Shown: piece by piece, positions 44,810-54,691 of the stretch
Layout of the letters: every line of letters starts with the position of its first letter
How positions within the stretch are numbered: position 1 is the stretch's first letter
NCBI RefSeq assembly: GCF_009933335.1
Contig: NZ_MAEL01000062.1
Location: forward strand, 42,820 to 106,819
DNA: 64,000 bases
From: Candidatus Enterococcus willemsii
Lineage (GTDB): Bacteria > Bacillota > Bacilli > Lactobacillales > Enterococcaceae
Direction: 5' to 3'
The notes under the pieces: generated by a model
What the model was told of the DNA's origin: nothing
Databases searched by the model: none
Seen by the model: the letters and a program-made list of their open reading frames with translations, nothing else
Translations under genes and position numbers: made by a program

Positions 44810-45685
44810 CTAAACAATGAGTGATTCTTCTTTAAATAAGGTTTTTGTTGCGCGATAAATACTTAAAGCTGTTTGCGATTGATTCATTGTGTAAAGATGA
44901 ATGCCGGCACTATCTTGCGTGACTAAGTCGACAATTTGGTCAATGGCATAAGCTAAGCCGGCTGCTCGTAAGGAAGCTGGATCATGTTCATATTTTTCTA
45001 AAATCGCTACGAATTTTCGAGGGAGTGCTGTCTTCGTTGTTTGAATCAGTCGCAATGCTTGGTTGCGATTCACAATTGGCATGATACCTGGGTAAATCGG
45101 GACGTCGATACCAACCATTTCACAATTTTCTCGAAAGCGATAAAAAATATCGTTGTCAAAAAATAGTTGCGTAATTAAATCATCGCAGCCACTGTCGACT
45201 TTCTCTTTCAGATGGTGTAAATCAGCGACTCTACTAGCAGCCTCGGGATGAATTTCAGGATGGCAAGCGCCACTGATTTGGAAGGTTGGGTCTTCTTTTT
45301 TTATAAATTGAATCAACTCACTGGCGTGTTGAAAATCACCAGTGGGTTGTTTGTCTTCATAAATATCGCCTCGTAAAGCCAGAATTCGTTTTGTTTTAAA
45401 GCGATCTAAGGTTTGAAGTGCTTCTCGAATCTCTTGTTTGGAAGAATATGCTGCAGTGATATGTGCGATACTTGGCACCTTTAAATTCTTTTGAATATAA
45501 CCGGCTAATTTTAATGTCGTTGTCTGTAAATTAGCTTGCTTATTGCTACAAGTGACACTAATAAAATGTGGACCTAAGTCTTGTAGCTCATCTAAGGTAT
45601 CTAATAATAATTCATTTGAAGTTTTGGTGTTCGGTGGAAAAATTTCAAATGATAATGACGGTCGCTGTCTTTCTGTATCAGTCAT
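44810..45685 (-). CDS. metF: 5,10-methylenetetrahydrofolate reductase
   Basis: Makes 5-methyl-THF, the methyl donor for MetE. The protein is 291 residues, TIM barrel. It has [11 protein letters not shown] at the start with the catalytic Glu, [20 protein letters not shown] and [10 protein letters not shown] with FAD contacts. ATG 45685 follows AAAGGAG; a longer in-frame start would run into metE. It overlaps metE by 8 bases, so translation is coupled in a metE-metF operon. Confidence 0.95.
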   Translation of the reverse strand: MTDTERQRPSLSFEIFPPNTKTSNELLLDTLDELQDLGPHFISVTCSNKQANLQTTTLKLAGYIQKNLKVPSIAHITAAYSSKQEIREALQTLDRFKTKRILALRGDIYEDKQPTGDFQHASELIQFIKKEDPTFQISGACHPEIHPEAASRVADLHHLKEKVDSGCDDLITQLFFDNDIFYRFRENCEMVGIDVPIYPGIMPIVNRNQALRLIQTTKTALPRKFVAILEKYEHDPASLRAAGLAYAIDQIVDLVTQDSAGIHLYTMNQSQTALSIYRATKTLFKEESLIV

Positions 45686-47924
45686 CCGCAAGCTCCTTTC
45701 GTACTTGTTTAGCTGCTTGGACAAGATTTTCTAAGCTGGCGTAAGTTTCTTTTTCGCCACGTGTTTTTAACCCACAATCAGGATTAATCCAAACTTTTTC
45801 AGTAGGAATTTTAGCTAATACTTTGTTAATGGTGTCTTTGATTTCTTCCACCGAAGGAATACGTGGCGAATGTATATCATAGACACCTGGTCCGACTTGT
45901 GTTTTAAAATGATTGCGATTTAACGCATCAAGTAAGGACAAATTTGATCGAGAAGCTTCAAAACTAATGACATCGGCATCCATGTCGTCAATCGCTTGGA
46001 TAATATCTTCAAATTCGCTATAGCACATATGGGTATGAATTTGTGTTTCAGGTTGCACTTTGCTGTGAACTAAGCGAAAAGCTGGGATTGCCCAATCTAA
46101 ATACTCCGTGTGCCAGTCTGTTTGACGTAATGGTAATTTTTCCCGTAAAGCTGCTTCATCAATTTGAATAATGCGAATACCATTTGCTTCTAAATCTAGG
46201 ACTTCTTCTTGTATAGCTAAAGCTAATTGGTAGGTACTTTCTTGAATGGTAATGTCTTCACGAGGAAACGACCAATTCAAAATAGTGACCGGACCTGTGA
46301 GCATTCCTTTGACAATTTTGTCAGTTTTACTTTGTGCGTAGGTTGACCATTGCACGGTGATTGGTTTTGAACGAGAAATATCCCCCCAGATAATTGGAGG
46401 TTTCACCCCACGTGTACCGTAAGATTGTACCCAAGCATTTTTAGAAAAAACATAACCATCCAATGCTTCGCCAAAAAATTCAACCATATCATTGCGTTCA
46501 AATTCTCCATGAACCAAGACATCTAAGCCAATTTCTTCTTGGAATGCCAAACAATCGTCAATTTTTTGTGCCACAAATGAATCATAAGTTTCTTTGGTAA
46601 TTTCCCCTCGTTTGAATTTGCTGCGAGTCAGTTTGACTTCTTTGGTTTGCGGAAACGAGCCAATGGTTGTTGTTGGTAATGTTGGTAAGTTCAATAAAGG
46701 CGTTTGTTGGGCTTCACGTTCTGAAAAAGCGGGTAGACGAACAAAATCAGTTTCGTTTAAATGAGCGATGTTTGCTTGTAATTCTTTATTTGGTACAATG
46801 CGCTCTTGTTCAAAAATCTGTTTATTTTCTGCAAGTGCTTGTTGGTTACAAGTATCTAAGTCTACTAATTCAGTGAGTTTTTCTTTTGCAAAGGCAAAAT
46901 GTTGTTTAATGGTGTCTGGGAATACTTCATTTTCAACAGAATAAGGAACATGCAATAAGGAACAAGATGTTGTTAAGGTTGTTTGTTTCGGTAATTTAGC
47001 AAGTAAATCAAGAGTGGTGATGTAGTTGTTTTTCCAAATATTTTTTCCATTAACAACTCCTGCAAACAAGCGTTTTTCTGCTGGGAATGGTGTCTTCGTT
47101 ACAAGTGCAAGTGATTCTTTTCCTTCGATGAAATCTAAGCCAATACCATCAAAAGGTAAAGTGATGACCTCTCCGTAAATGTCACGAATGTCACCAAAAT
47201 AGGTTTGGAGTAAGACATTTAAACCAGCTTTGTTGGCTAATAACGTTTCGTATAAGTTAATAAATAATGCTTTGTCTTCTTGGGATAAGTCAAGAACTAA
47301 GCTAGGCTCATCCAATTGGATCCATTCGGCACCTAAGGCAGCTAATTTTGTAAAGACTTCTTGATAGACAGTGAGTAATTGAGTGGCGAAATCTTGGCTA
47401 CTTGTTCCATCGTGATATTGTCCAAGTTTTAGTAAAGTAAATGGACCTAAAATAACCGGTCGGGTCAAGATTCCTAGTTCTTTGGCTTCAATAAATTCAT
47501 CAAAAATTTTAGTCGTATTTAGTTGAATCGTTGTTGTTTTCTCAAATTGAGGGACTAGATAATGATAATTGGTATTGAACCATTTTTTCATCGGTAACGC
47601 ATGGACGTCGCCTTTTGCTCCTTGGTAACCACGTGCGAGTGCAAAATATTCCTCCAATTCGTCAAATGCCAAATCTTTAACTTTCTTAGGAATGATATTG
47701 AACAAAACGGCAGTATCTAAGGTATTGTCATAGAAAGAGAAATCATTGCTAGGGATTTCTGTAATTCCCGCTTCTTGGACTAATTGCCAATGTTTTTTAC
47801 GTAAATTTTTGGCAAAAGATTGTAACTCATCTGCGGCAATTTCATTTCTAAAATATTTTTCTGTTTCAAATTTTAATTCTCTAAATTCGCCTAAGCGAGG
47901 AAAACCAATAATTGTTGTTGTCAT
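45678..47924 (-). CDS. metE: Cobalamin-independent methionine synthase
   Basis: Transfers a methyl group from 5-methyl-THF polyglutamate to homocysteine. The protein is 748 residues, full length. It has the N-terminal [18 protein letters not shown], the repeat junction [14 protein letters not shown] near residue 420 and zinc ligands in HTHMCYSEF and [15 protein letters not shown] 47924 gives the standard MTTTIIG start. It faces the LysR gene across 132 bases that hold a LysR-type palindrome. Confidence 0.97.
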   Translation of the reverse strand: MTTTIIGFPRLGEFRELKFETEKYFRNEIAADELQSFAKNLRKKHWQLVQEAGITEIPSNDFSFYDNTLDTAVLFNIIPKKVKDLAFDELEEYFALARGYQGAKGDVHALPMKKWFNTNYHYLVPQFEKTTTIQLNTTKIFDEFIEAKELGILTRPVILGPFTLLKLGQYHDGTSSQDFATQLLTVYQEVFTKLAALGAEWIQLDEPSLVLDLSQEDKALFINLYETLLANKAGLNVLLQTYFGDIRDIYGEVITLPFDGIGLDFIEGKESLALVTKTPFPAEKRLFAGVVNGKNIWKNNYITTLDLLAKLPKQTTLTTSCSLLHVPYSVENEVFPDTIKQHFAFAKEKLTELVDLDTCNQQALAENKQIFEQERIVPNKELQANIAHLNETDFVRLPAFSEREAQQTPLLNLPTLPTTTIGSFPQTKEVKLTRSKFKRGEITKETYDSFVAQKIDDCLAFQEEIGLDVLVHGEFERNDMVEFFGEALDGYVFSKNAWVQSYGTRGVKPPIIWGDISRSKPITVQWSTYAQSKTDKIVKGMLTGPVTILNWSFPREDITIQESTYQLALAIQEEVLDLEANGIRIIQIDEAALREKLPLRQTDWHTEYLDWAIPAFRLVHSKVQPETQIHTHMCYSEFEDIIQAIDDMDADVISFEASRSNLSLLDALNRNHFKTQVGPGVYDIHSPRIPSVEEIKDTINKVLAKIPTEKVWINPDCGLKTRGEKETYASLENLVQAAKQVRKELADD

Positions 47925-48004
47925 TAAACGAACACTCCTTTTTTTGTGTTGGAGATAATGTATCATGGAAAGAAAAGCTTGGATAAGTGGTAATTTTTAT
48001 GTTA

Positions 48005-48027
48005 GGTTATAAATATAATCTATAACC
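48005..48027. promoter_or_regulatory. LysR-type palindrome between metE and its likely regulator
   Basis: GGTTATA (48005-48011) and TATAACC (48021-48027) form a perfect inverted repeat spaced by 9. TATAAT at 48014-48019 lies inside and may be the regulator's own -10. Read toward metE, it lies upstream of a TTATCC/TACATT promoter, where LysR activators usually bind. Confidence 0.62.
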
Positions 48028-48056
48028 AATGGTCTTATATAAAAAGGAGTGATGTT

Positions 48057-48977
48057 ATGAGAATTCAACAACTAGAATATTTAGAAAAAATTGTGGCTTT
48101 TGGTTCAATGAATGAAGCTGCCAAAGCGTTATATATGACACAACCTAGTTTATCAAGTGCCATCAAAGAATTGGAAAATGAAATGAGTATTCAAATTCTG
48201 ACGCGTAGTAAAACGGGGGTTCGTTTGACAGAAGAAGGGCGCGAATTTATGTCTTATGCCCAACAAATAATGGATCAAGTACAGTTGTTAGAAGAAAAAT
48301 ACAAAGATACGCGACCTCGCAAGCAGACGTTTTCTGTTTCGGCGCAACACTATGCGTTTGTGGTTCATGCCTTTGTGGAGTTAATTAACAGCTTAGACGT
48401 AGAAGAATATCAATTTAAATTGCGTGAAACAGAAACCGAGAATATTTTAGAAGATTTGAGCCATTTTAAAAGTGAGTTAGGTATTTTGTATTTAAATTCA
48501 TTTAATGAAAAAGTCATGATGAAACTTTTTAAAGAACGAGAGCTCGTTTTTCAGCCATTGTTTCAAGCCAAACCTCATGTATTTGTGAGTAATATGTCGC
48601 CTTTAGGTCAAAAGGAAGTGGTGGAATTAGAGGACTTGGAAGACTATCCTTATCTTTCTTATGAACAAGGGGAACGAAATTCATTTTATTTTGCGGAAGA
48701 AATTTTAAGTACCGTTGCTCATCGTAAAGAGATTAAAGTCAGTGACCGGGCAACGATTTTTAATTTAATGGTTGGTGTGAATGGCTACACGATTAGCTCG
48801 GGCGTATTGAGTAAAAAACTAAATGACGACAAGATTATTGCGGTTCCGTTAAATGTTCCGGATCGTATGACCATCGGTTATTTGAAACATAAACAAAAAG
48901 AACTTTCTCCAATTGCTCATCAGTATCTTGATATGTTAGAAACGCATATTCAAGGGTATGGTTTTGATATTTTATAA
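48057..48977 (+). CDS. LysR-family regulator, probably of methionine genes
   Basis: 306 residues. An N-terminal winged helix-turn-helix (MNEAAKALYMTQPSLSSAIKELE) precedes a LysR substrate-binding domain. Divergent orientation from metE-metF and the palindrome between them suggest it activates metE and represses itself, in the manner of MetR/CmbR regulators of streptococci and lactococci. Co-inducer unknown. AAGGAG 6-7 bases before the ATG. The role is inferred from context. Confidence 0.78.
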   Translation: MRIQQLEYLEKIVAFGSMNEAAKALYMTQPSLSSAIKELENEMSIQILTRSKTGVRLTEEGREFMSYAQQIMDQVQLLEEKYKDTRPRKQTFSVSAQHYAFVVHAFVELINSLDVEEYQFKLRETETENILEDLSHFKSELGILYLNSFNEKVMMKLFKERELVFQPLFQAKPHVFVSNMSPLGQKEVVELEDLEDYPYLSYEQGERNSFYFAEEILSTVAHRKEIKVSDRATIFNLMVGVNGYTISSGVLSKKLNDDKIIAVPLNVPDRMTIGYLKHKQKELSPIAHQYLDMLETHIQGYGFDIL

Positions 48978-49006
48978 ACAAATAGTTGCATAATCACGAC
49001 TTATAA

Positions 49007-49020
49007 TGTATTTTTATTCA
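49007..49020 (+). promoter_or_regulatory. ARG box before argD
   Basis: TGTAT-TTTT-ATTCA matches the ArgR/AhrC half-site pattern TGAAT-N4-ATTCA with one change. It directly follows a TATAAT (49002-49007) and lies just before the ribosome binding site. Confidence 0.6.
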
Positions 49021-49036
49021 AAAGGAGTGGTTGCTG

Positions 49037-50176
49037 ATGAGTTATTTATTTTCAAATTATGCAAGAAAAGCTTTTGAAATCGTATCAGGACAAGATTGTT
49101 ATGTGACGGATAACCAAGGGAAAACATACTTGGATTTTACAAGTGGGATTGGCGTAATGAACGTTGGTTACAATCAGCCGCAGTTAAACGATGCATTAAT
49201 GAAACAAGCAGCTGAGATTTGGCATACACCAAATCTGTATCATAATCAGTTACAAGAAAAAGTTGCGCAACAATTAGCAAGAGATTTAGATTATCTGGCT
49301 TTTTTCTGTAATAGTGGAGCAGAAGCGAATGAAGCTGCAATTAAATTAGCCCGCAAAGCAACAGGAAAGTCAGAAATTATTACGTTTACAAACTCATTTC
49401 ACGGGCGAACGTATGGTGCGATGTCAGCAACAGGTCAAGCAAGCATCCAAAAAGGCTTTGAACCGCTTGTTCCTGATTTTATTCATGTGCCATACAATGA
49501 TGTAGAGGCATTAAAAGCTGTGATTACAGAGCAGACAGCTGCAGTGATGTTGGAGTTGATTCAAGGTGAAGGTGGTGTCACCGTCGCTGATGCAACTTGG
49601 ATAAAAGAGGTAGTTCAATTGTGTCATGAAAACAATATGTTACTCATTGTCGATGAGGTGCAAACAGGTATCGGCCGTACCGGAAGTTTATTTGCTTTTG
49701 AACAATTTGGTTTTGAGCCAGATATTTTTACTTTAGCAAAAGGATTAGGCAATGGTTTTCCAATCGGTGCGATGTTAGGTAAAAAAGAATTAACTCATTC
49801 TTTTGGTCCGGGAAGTCACGGCTCAACATTTGGCGGTAACAAATTAGGAATGGCGGTTGCCAGTGAAGTTTTAGCGATGTTAACACCTGATTTTTTGGCG
49901 CAAGTCATGCACAAAAGTCAACAATTATTTACGGCGTTGCAAACAATTGACAGTGACTATATTTTGGACATTCGTGGTTTAGGATTTATGGTTGGTATCG
50001 AGCTACAGGCAGACATTTCAGTTGCTACCATTTTGGAGCAATTAGAAGTAGAAGGGCTATTGGCATTGCGAGCAGGAACGAATACACTACGCTTGTTGCC
50101 ACCATTAATTATGACAGAAGAAGAACTTTTGGTTGGCGTAGAAAAAATAAAAAAAGTGTTAGCGAAAAATCATTAG
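49037..50176 (+). CDS. argD: Acetylornithine aminotransferase
   Basis: PLP enzyme of arginine synthesis (N-acetylglutamate semialdehyde to N-acetylornithine), 379 residues. It has GEGGVTVAD, DEVQTGIGRTG and the PLP-lysine in FTLAKGLGNGFPIGAMLG. ATG 49037 lies 9 bases after AAGGAG (49022-49027). It is a separate unit 170 bases before argC, with its own ARG box and terminator; in many species argD lies inside the argC operon. Confidence 0.92.
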   Translation: MSYLFSNYARKAFEIVSGQDCYVTDNQGKTYLDFTSGIGVMNVGYNQPQLNDALMKQAAEIWHTPNLYHNQLQEKVAQQLARDLDYLAFFCNSGAEANEAAIKLARKATGKSEIITFTNSFHGRTYGAMSATGQASIQKGFEPLVPDFIHVPYNDVEALKAVITEQTAAVMLELIQGEGGVTVADATWIKEVVQLCHENNMLLIVDEVQTGIGRTGSLFAFEQFGFEPDIFTLAKGLGNGFPIGAMLGKKELTHSFGPGSHGSTFGGNKLGMAVASEVLAMLTPDFLAQVMHKSQQLFTALQTIDSDYILDIRGLGFMVGIELQADISVATILEQLEVEGLLALRAGTNTLRLLPPLIMTEEELLVGVEKIKKVLAKNH

Positions 50177-50183
50177 CATAGAA

Positions 50184-50214
50184 AGTGTCCATTAGACAAA
50201 TGGATGCTTTTTTT
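50184..50214 (+). terminator. Terminator after argD
   Basis: AGTGTCCATT pairs with AATGGATGCT (10 bp, two G-U), followed by TTTTTTT. Confidence 0.75.
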
Positions 50215-50287
50215 ATAAATATACAACAATTTACAGCGACGAATACATATAATTACAAAAAAATACATTTTTTTTTATAAAAAACCA

Positions 50288-50316
50288 TTGACGGATGTTG
50301 AATTAATCTCTATAAT
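50288..50316 (+). promoter_or_regulatory. Promoter for argCJBF
   Basis: TTGACG 50288-50293 and TATAAT 50311-50316 with exactly 17 bases between. A TGAAT half-site lies in the spacer, but I see no complete ARG box. Confidence 0.75.
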
Positions 50317-50346
50317 TTGAGTTAATTTAACAAAGGAGTGAAGTGG

Positions 50347-51372
50347 ATGAAAGCAGCAATTGTTGGTGTTACTGGGTATACAGGAATAGAATTGGTGCGT
50401 TTAATCCATCAACATCCAGTATTAACACTTGGAACACTTCATAGTCATTCATTGCATAAAAACTCAATTTCAGAAATTTATCCGCATCTGCAGCAACTAT
50501 ACAAACAGGAAGTAGAAGCGTATGATGCCGAAAAAATTATGGCATGCAATGATCTCGTCTTTTTTGCGACACCATCTGGTATTAGCAAAGATCTCGTAGC
50601 AGATTTTGTACAGAAGGACTTTCCAGTCATTGATTTATCTGGTGATTTACGTCTGAAAAATTTAGAAAGCTATCGCAAATGGTATCAAAAAGAACCGACG
50701 ACACAAGAAATGATTGATCAAGCCGTCTACGCTTTTCCAGAATTTACAATCGAAAAGAGCAACCTCTTAGCTAATCCAGGTTGTTATGCAACGGCTGCAA
50801 TTTTAGCGTTGGTTCCGTTAGTCCAAGCAGAATTGATTGAATTAGATACAATCATTTTAGATGGAAAATCTGGTTTGTCTGGTGCCGGGAAACAGCTGAG
50901 CGATGCGAGTCATTACGTGACAGTCGATGAGAATATGTCAATGTATAAATTAAATCAACACCAACATATTCCAGAAATAATTCAGTTTTTGCAACAATTT
51001 GACCAGACACTGACGACCTTACAATTTACAACTAGTTTAATTCCAGTAAAACGAGGAATTTTTATGACACTATATGCAAAAGTGAAATTAGGCATTACGC
51101 TTGATCAGATTCAACAGACTTATCAACAAGCTTATGAGAACAAACCTTTTGTTCGTTTACAAGATGGTTCATTGCCAGAGTTACGCCAAGTGATTGGCAC
51201 TAATTTTTGTGACATTGGTTTTGGTTTCAATGAAGATAATCGTGTGCTGACAGTTGTTTCAGTGATTGATAATTTAGTCAAAGGAGCAGCTGGACAAGCC
51301 ATTCAAAACTTTAATAAATGGGCGGAACTAGATGAGACCAGTGGGTTAATGCACGTTCCTTTATTTCCATAA
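50347..51372 (+). CDS. argC: N-acetyl-gamma-glutamyl-phosphate reductase
   Basis: Third step of arginine synthesis, 341 residues. NADP-binding AAIVGVTGYTGIELVRL is at the start; the catalytic Cys is in LLANPGCYATAAILAL. ATG 50347 follows AAAGGAG by 8 bases; an upstream in-frame start at 50338 lies in that site. First gene of the argC-J-B-F operon. Confidence 0.95.
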   Translation: MKAAIVGVTGYTGIELVRLIHQHPVLTLGTLHSHSLHKNSISEIYPHLQQLYKQEVEAYDAEKIMACNDLVFFATPSGISKDLVADFVQKDFPVIDLSGDLRLKNLESYRKWYQKEPTTQEMIDQAVYAFPEFTIEKSNLLANPGCYATAAILALVPLVQAELIELDTIILDGKSGLSGAGKQLSDASHYVTVDENMSMYKLNQHQHIPEIIQFLQQFDQTLTTLQFTTSLIPVKRGIFMTLYAKVKLGITLDQIQQTYQQAYENKPFVRLQDGSLPELRQVIGTNFCDIGFGFNEDNRVLTVVSVIDNLVKGAAGQAIQNFNKWAELDETSGLMHVPLFP

Positions 51373-51384
51373 GGAGAGAGATAG

Positions 51385-52581
51385 ATGAAAAAAATTGAAG
51401 GTACGATTGCCAGTCCAACAGGCTTTTCTGCAGATGGCATTCATTGTGGGTTAAAAAAATATAAATTAGATCTTGGTTGGATCTATTCAGAAGTACCAGC
51501 AAGTGTCGCTGGCGTTTTTACAACAAATCAAGTCCAAGCTGCCCCGTTATTGTGTAGTAAAGCAGTTGTTCAAAGTGGAAAAATCCAAGGAATTATTGTC
51601 AACTCTGGAAATGCCAATGCTTGTACTGGTGAACAGGGACTAATGAACGCGAAAAAAATGCAACAACTAACAAGTAAAAAATGGTCAATTGATGAAACGT
51701 TGGTTGCGGTAGCCTCTACAGGAGTGATTGGGCATCAATTACCAATGGAAAAAATCGAAGTGGGAATTGAAACACTGGCACAATCAACGAATAGACAAGG
51801 GACGGCTTTTCAACAAGCTATTTTAACCACGGATACTTCTGAAAAAAGTGTTGTAGTTCAAACAACGATTGCTGGTAAAGAAGTAACACTAGCAGGTTGT
51901 GCCAAAGGTTCTGGGATGATTCATCCAAATATGGCTACAATGCTTGGGTTTGTCACAACGGATGCTGATATTTCTTCTAAATTATTGCAACAATTATTGT
52001 CAGAATTAACAGAAGTTACCTTCAACCAAATTACGGTGGATGGTGATACTTCAACCAATGATATGGTGTTAGTTATGGCAAATGGTTTAGCAAAAAATCA
52101 ACCAATACAAGCAGATACGCCAGATTATGTGGCTTTCAAAGATGCATTGGCTTTTGTCTTAACCGAATTAGCCAAATTGATTGCTAAAGATGGTGAAGGC
52201 GCAACGAAATTAATTGAAGTCGATGTAACCGGTGCGAAAACTGCCAGTGAGGCTCGAATGTTAGCGAAGTCGGTTGTTGGCTCGATGCTTGTTAAATCAG
52301 CTATTTTCGGTAAAGATCCCAACTGGGGCCGGATTTTATGCGCACTTGGGTACAGTGGTGTGACTTTTGAACCTGAACAAGTGTCCATCCACTTAGCAAG
52401 TCTACCCGTCTTTCAAAATGGAGAACCTGTTTCTTTTGACCAAGTGGATATGGCAGAGTGGTTGGAGAAAGAAGAAGTAAAAATTGATGTATGTTTGCAA
52501 GATGGCGTTGCTTTTGGTCAGGCATGGGGTTGTGATTTAACTTACGATTATGTCAAAATCAATGCACTATATCACACATAG
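51385..52581 (+). CDS. argJ: Bifunctional ornithine acetyltransferase / N-acetylglutamate synthase
   Basis: Recycles the acetyl group from N-acetylornithine to glutamate, 398 residues. The self-cleavage site is in KGSGMIHPNMATMLGF, with the nucleophilic Thr of ATML. Other text: NSGNANACTGEQG and DPNWGRILCALGYSG. No argA or argE in the cluster, so this is the cyclic pathway. It starts 12 bases after argC with a GGAGAGAG site. Confidence 0.95.
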   Translation: MKKIEGTIASPTGFSADGIHCGLKKYKLDLGWIYSEVPASVAGVFTTNQVQAAPLLCSKAVVQSGKIQGIIVNSGNANACTGEQGLMNAKKMQQLTSKKWSIDETLVAVASTGVIGHQLPMEKIEVGIETLAQSTNRQGTAFQQAILTTDTSEKSVVVQTTIAGKEVTLAGCAKGSGMIHPNMATMLGFVTTDADISSKLLQQLLSELTEVTFNQITVDGDTSTNDMVLVMANGLAKNQPIQADTPDYVAFKDALAFVLTELAKLIAKDGEGATKLIEVDVTGAKTASEARMLAKSVVGSMLVKSAIFGKDPNWGRILCALGYSGVTFEPEQVSIHLASLPVFQNGEPVSFDQVDMAEWLEKEEVKIDVCLQDGVAFGQAWGCDLTYDYVKINALYHT

Positions 52582-52594
52582 GAGGCGAAGGAAG

Positions 52595-53341
52595 ATGAAA
52601 ACAGTAGTTGTGAAAATGGGCGGTGTGGCTTCAGATAATTTGAATGATGCCTTTTTTGAGAAAATTTCTTCGTGGCAAGAGCAGGGGTATCAGGTAATTA
52701 TTGTGCATGGCGGTGGCCATTATATTTCAACGATGATGAAGACACTAGGACTGGAAGTTGAAGTGAAAGAAGGATTACGAGTGACTTCAGATGAAACATT
52801 AGAAATTACACGTATGGTTCTACTCGGTCAAGTACAACCGATGATTACGACTTATTTTCAACAAGCAGGATTCCATGCATTAGGTTTAAATGCTGGCTGT
52901 GATCAATTGATTCAAGGAGAAGTCATTAATGAAGAGCAACTGGGCTTTGTTGGTCAAGTGACGGAAGTGAACCATCAACTATTACAAACGCTACTTACTA
53001 AAAAACATATTCCAGTGATCGCTCCTTTAGGGATTACAGCTGCTGGCCAATGGTTAAATATTAATGCTGATGAAGTGGCGTGGAAAATCGCTGCCAGTCT
53101 ACAAGCAGAGAAATTATACTTGTTGACGGATGTCCCAGGAATTAAAAAGGAATCCGAATGGCTCAAAGAAATTTCAGTAACCGATATTCAACAATTAAAA
53201 ACTGAAAAAGTAGTGACCGGAGGGATGCTACCTAAGTTAGACAGTGCCCAAAAAGCATTAATGGCAGGGGTAAAATCCGTGTTTATTAGTAATACAATTG
53301 ATTCGTTTGGCACAGAGATAAAATTTGCTACAGCTGGATAA
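52595..53341 (+). CDS. argB: Acetylglutamate kinase
   Basis: Phosphorylates N-acetylglutamate, 248 residues. Amino-acid kinase fold: VVKMGGVASD, VIIVHGGGHYISTMM and LLTDVPGIKK. The glycine-rich VTGGMLPKL region is present. Residues that determine arginine feedback cannot be judged by eye; the protein is of the short, mostly arginine-insensitive length. ATG 52595 has a GAAGGAAG site. Confidence 0.93.
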   Translation: MKTVVVKMGGVASDNLNDAFFEKISSWQEQGYQVIIVHGGGHYISTMMKTLGLEVEVKEGLRVTSDETLEITRMVLLGQVQPMITTYFQQAGFHALGLNAGCDQLIQGEVINEEQLGFVGQVTEVNHQLLQTLLTKKHIPVIAPLGITAAGQWLNINADEVAWKIAASLQAEKLYLLTDVPGIKKESEWLKEISVTDIQQLKTEKVVTGGMLPKLDSAQKALMAGVKSVFISNTIDSFGTEIKFATAG

Positions 53342-53353
53342 TGGAGGGGACTT

Positions 53354-54361
53354 ATGGAATTTCAAGGAAAAAGTTTTTTAGCCGAAAAAGATTTTAATCA
53401 GCAAGAATTGCATTATTTAATTGACCTTTCACAACATTTAAAAGCACTCAAAAAACAAAACATTCCACATCGGTATTTAGAGGGGAAAAATATTGCCTTA
53501 CTATTTGAAAAAACATCGACACGTACAAGAGCCGCTTTTACTGTCGCTACGGTTGATTTAGGAGCTCACCCTGAATTTTTAGGAGCCAATGATATTCAAT
53601 TGGGTAAGAAAGAATCAGTAGAAGATACAGCGAAAGTGTTAGGAAGCATGTTTGATGGTATTGAATTTCGCGGGTCTAGCCAACAAGTCGTTGAATTATT
53701 AGCAGAACATTCGGGTGTCCCTGTCTGGAATGGCTTGACCGATGAATGGCATCCGACACAAATGATTGCTGACTTCTTAACTATTCAAGAAAATTTTGGC
53801 AAAGTCGAAGGAATTAACCTTGTGTATGTCGGTGATGGACGAAACAATGTGGCTCGTTCGTTGTTAATAACAGGGGCAATTTTGGGGACGAATGTGCGGA
53901 TTGTCGCACCGAAAGAACTCTATCCAGAGCAAGAGCTAATTCAATTGGCAAACGACTATGCAAACAAATCAGGTGCCGAAATTATCGTAACCGATGACGT
54001 TGTACAAGGCGTACGACATGCCGACGTACTGTATACTGACGTTTGGGTCTCAATGGGGGAAGAAGCAAAGTTTGCAGAACGGATTGAGCAATTATTGCCT
54101 TATCAAGTCAACCAACAAATGCTTGATTTAACTGACAATGAACAAGTAATCTTCCTTCATTGTCTGCCAGCTTTTCATGATCAAGAAACCGACTATGGTA
54201 AGGAGATTGCCGAAACATTTGGTTTAAGTGAAATGGAAGTGACCGATGACGTCTTTCGCAGTAAACATGCCAAACAATTTGAACAAGCAGAAAATCGCAT
54301 GCATTCAATTAAAGCTGTGATGGCAGCGACTCTGGGCAACTTATTTATTCCGAAGTATTAA
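53354..54361 (+). CDS. argF: Ornithine carbamoyltransferase
   Basis: Ornithine plus carbamoyl phosphate gives citrulline. The protein is 335 residues. Carbamoyl-phosphate loop [12 protein letters not shown] and ornithine loop HCLPAFHD are present. Position at the end of argCJB supports the anabolic enzyme; catabolic ArcB is similar, but no arcA/arcC is seen here. The next steps (argG, argH) are not in the window. Confidence 0.93.
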   Translation: MEFQGKSFLAEKDFNQQELHYLIDLSQHLKALKKQNIPHRYLEGKNIALLFEKTSTRTRAAFTVATVDLGAHPEFLGANDIQLGKKESVEDTAKVLGSMFDGIEFRGSSQQVVELLAEHSGVPVWNGLTDEWHPTQMIADFLTIQENFGKVEGINLVYVGDGRNNVARSLLITGAILGTNVRIVAPKELYPEQELIQLANDYANKSGAEIIVTDDVVQGVRHADVLYTDVWVSMGEEAKFAERIEQLLPYQVNQQMLDLTDNEQVIFLHCLPAFHDQETDYGKEIAETFGLSEMEVTDDVFRSKHAKQFEQAENRMHSIKAVMAATLGNLFIPKY

Positions 54362-54396
54362 AATTAAACACAAGACTAGCGCAATAAAAAAAGTTT

Positions 54397-54405
54397 TGCT
54401 ATAAT
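54397..54405 (+). promoter_or_regulatory. Extended -10 promoter of the argS T-box transcript
   Basis: TGCTATAAT sits just upstream of the T-box leader. No convincing -35. Confidence 0.5.
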
Positions 54406-54411
54406 CAGTGT

Positions 54412-54642
54412 ATCTTTCATACATGATTTAGTGATCAAGAGAGTAACTTTTTATTTTTAGTTAGCGAATTCGGGAATGGTGGGAGCCGATATAAAGAAAA
54501 AAGTGAAGCGCACTTGTGAAAATTTGCTAAGCAAACGGCATCTACCGTTATCAGATAAAGTCGGTTCGAAATTTCGAACAATCAGAGTGGTACCGCGGGA
54601 ATTCTCGTCTCTAGTGTTTTTTTAACGCTAGGGGCTTTTTTT
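54412..54642 (+). ncRNA. T-box riboswitch controlling argS, likely arginine specifier
   Basis: The T-box sequence AGAGTGGTACCGCGGG is at 54585-54600. Upstream is a Stem I region with GAGAGTAAC and GGGAATGGTGGGAGCC. A plausible specifier loop GTGAAGCGCACTT has CGC (Arg) at 54509-54511. Uncharged tRNA-Arg would bind and prevent the terminator. It fills the 330-base gap before argS. Confidence 0.9.
54608..54642 (+). terminator. T-box terminator before argS
   Basis: TCTCTAGTGTT pairs with AACGCTAGGGG (11 bp with G-U pairs), then TTTTTTT. This is the regulated stop of the T-box leader. Confidence 0.85.
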
Positions 54643-54691
54643 ATTGCCATGCAAGAAATCAATGAAAACTATATAATTAGGAGGCACTAAC

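Noticed and set aside
50217..50280. ARG box upstream of argC
   Set aside because: AT-rich sequence with partial half-sites only; no TGNAT-N4-ATNCA match comparable to those at argD and argR.
54100..54310. argF as catabolic ornithine carbamoyltransferase (ArcB)
   Set aside because: It ends the argCJB biosynthetic operon, and no arcA or arcC is nearby.
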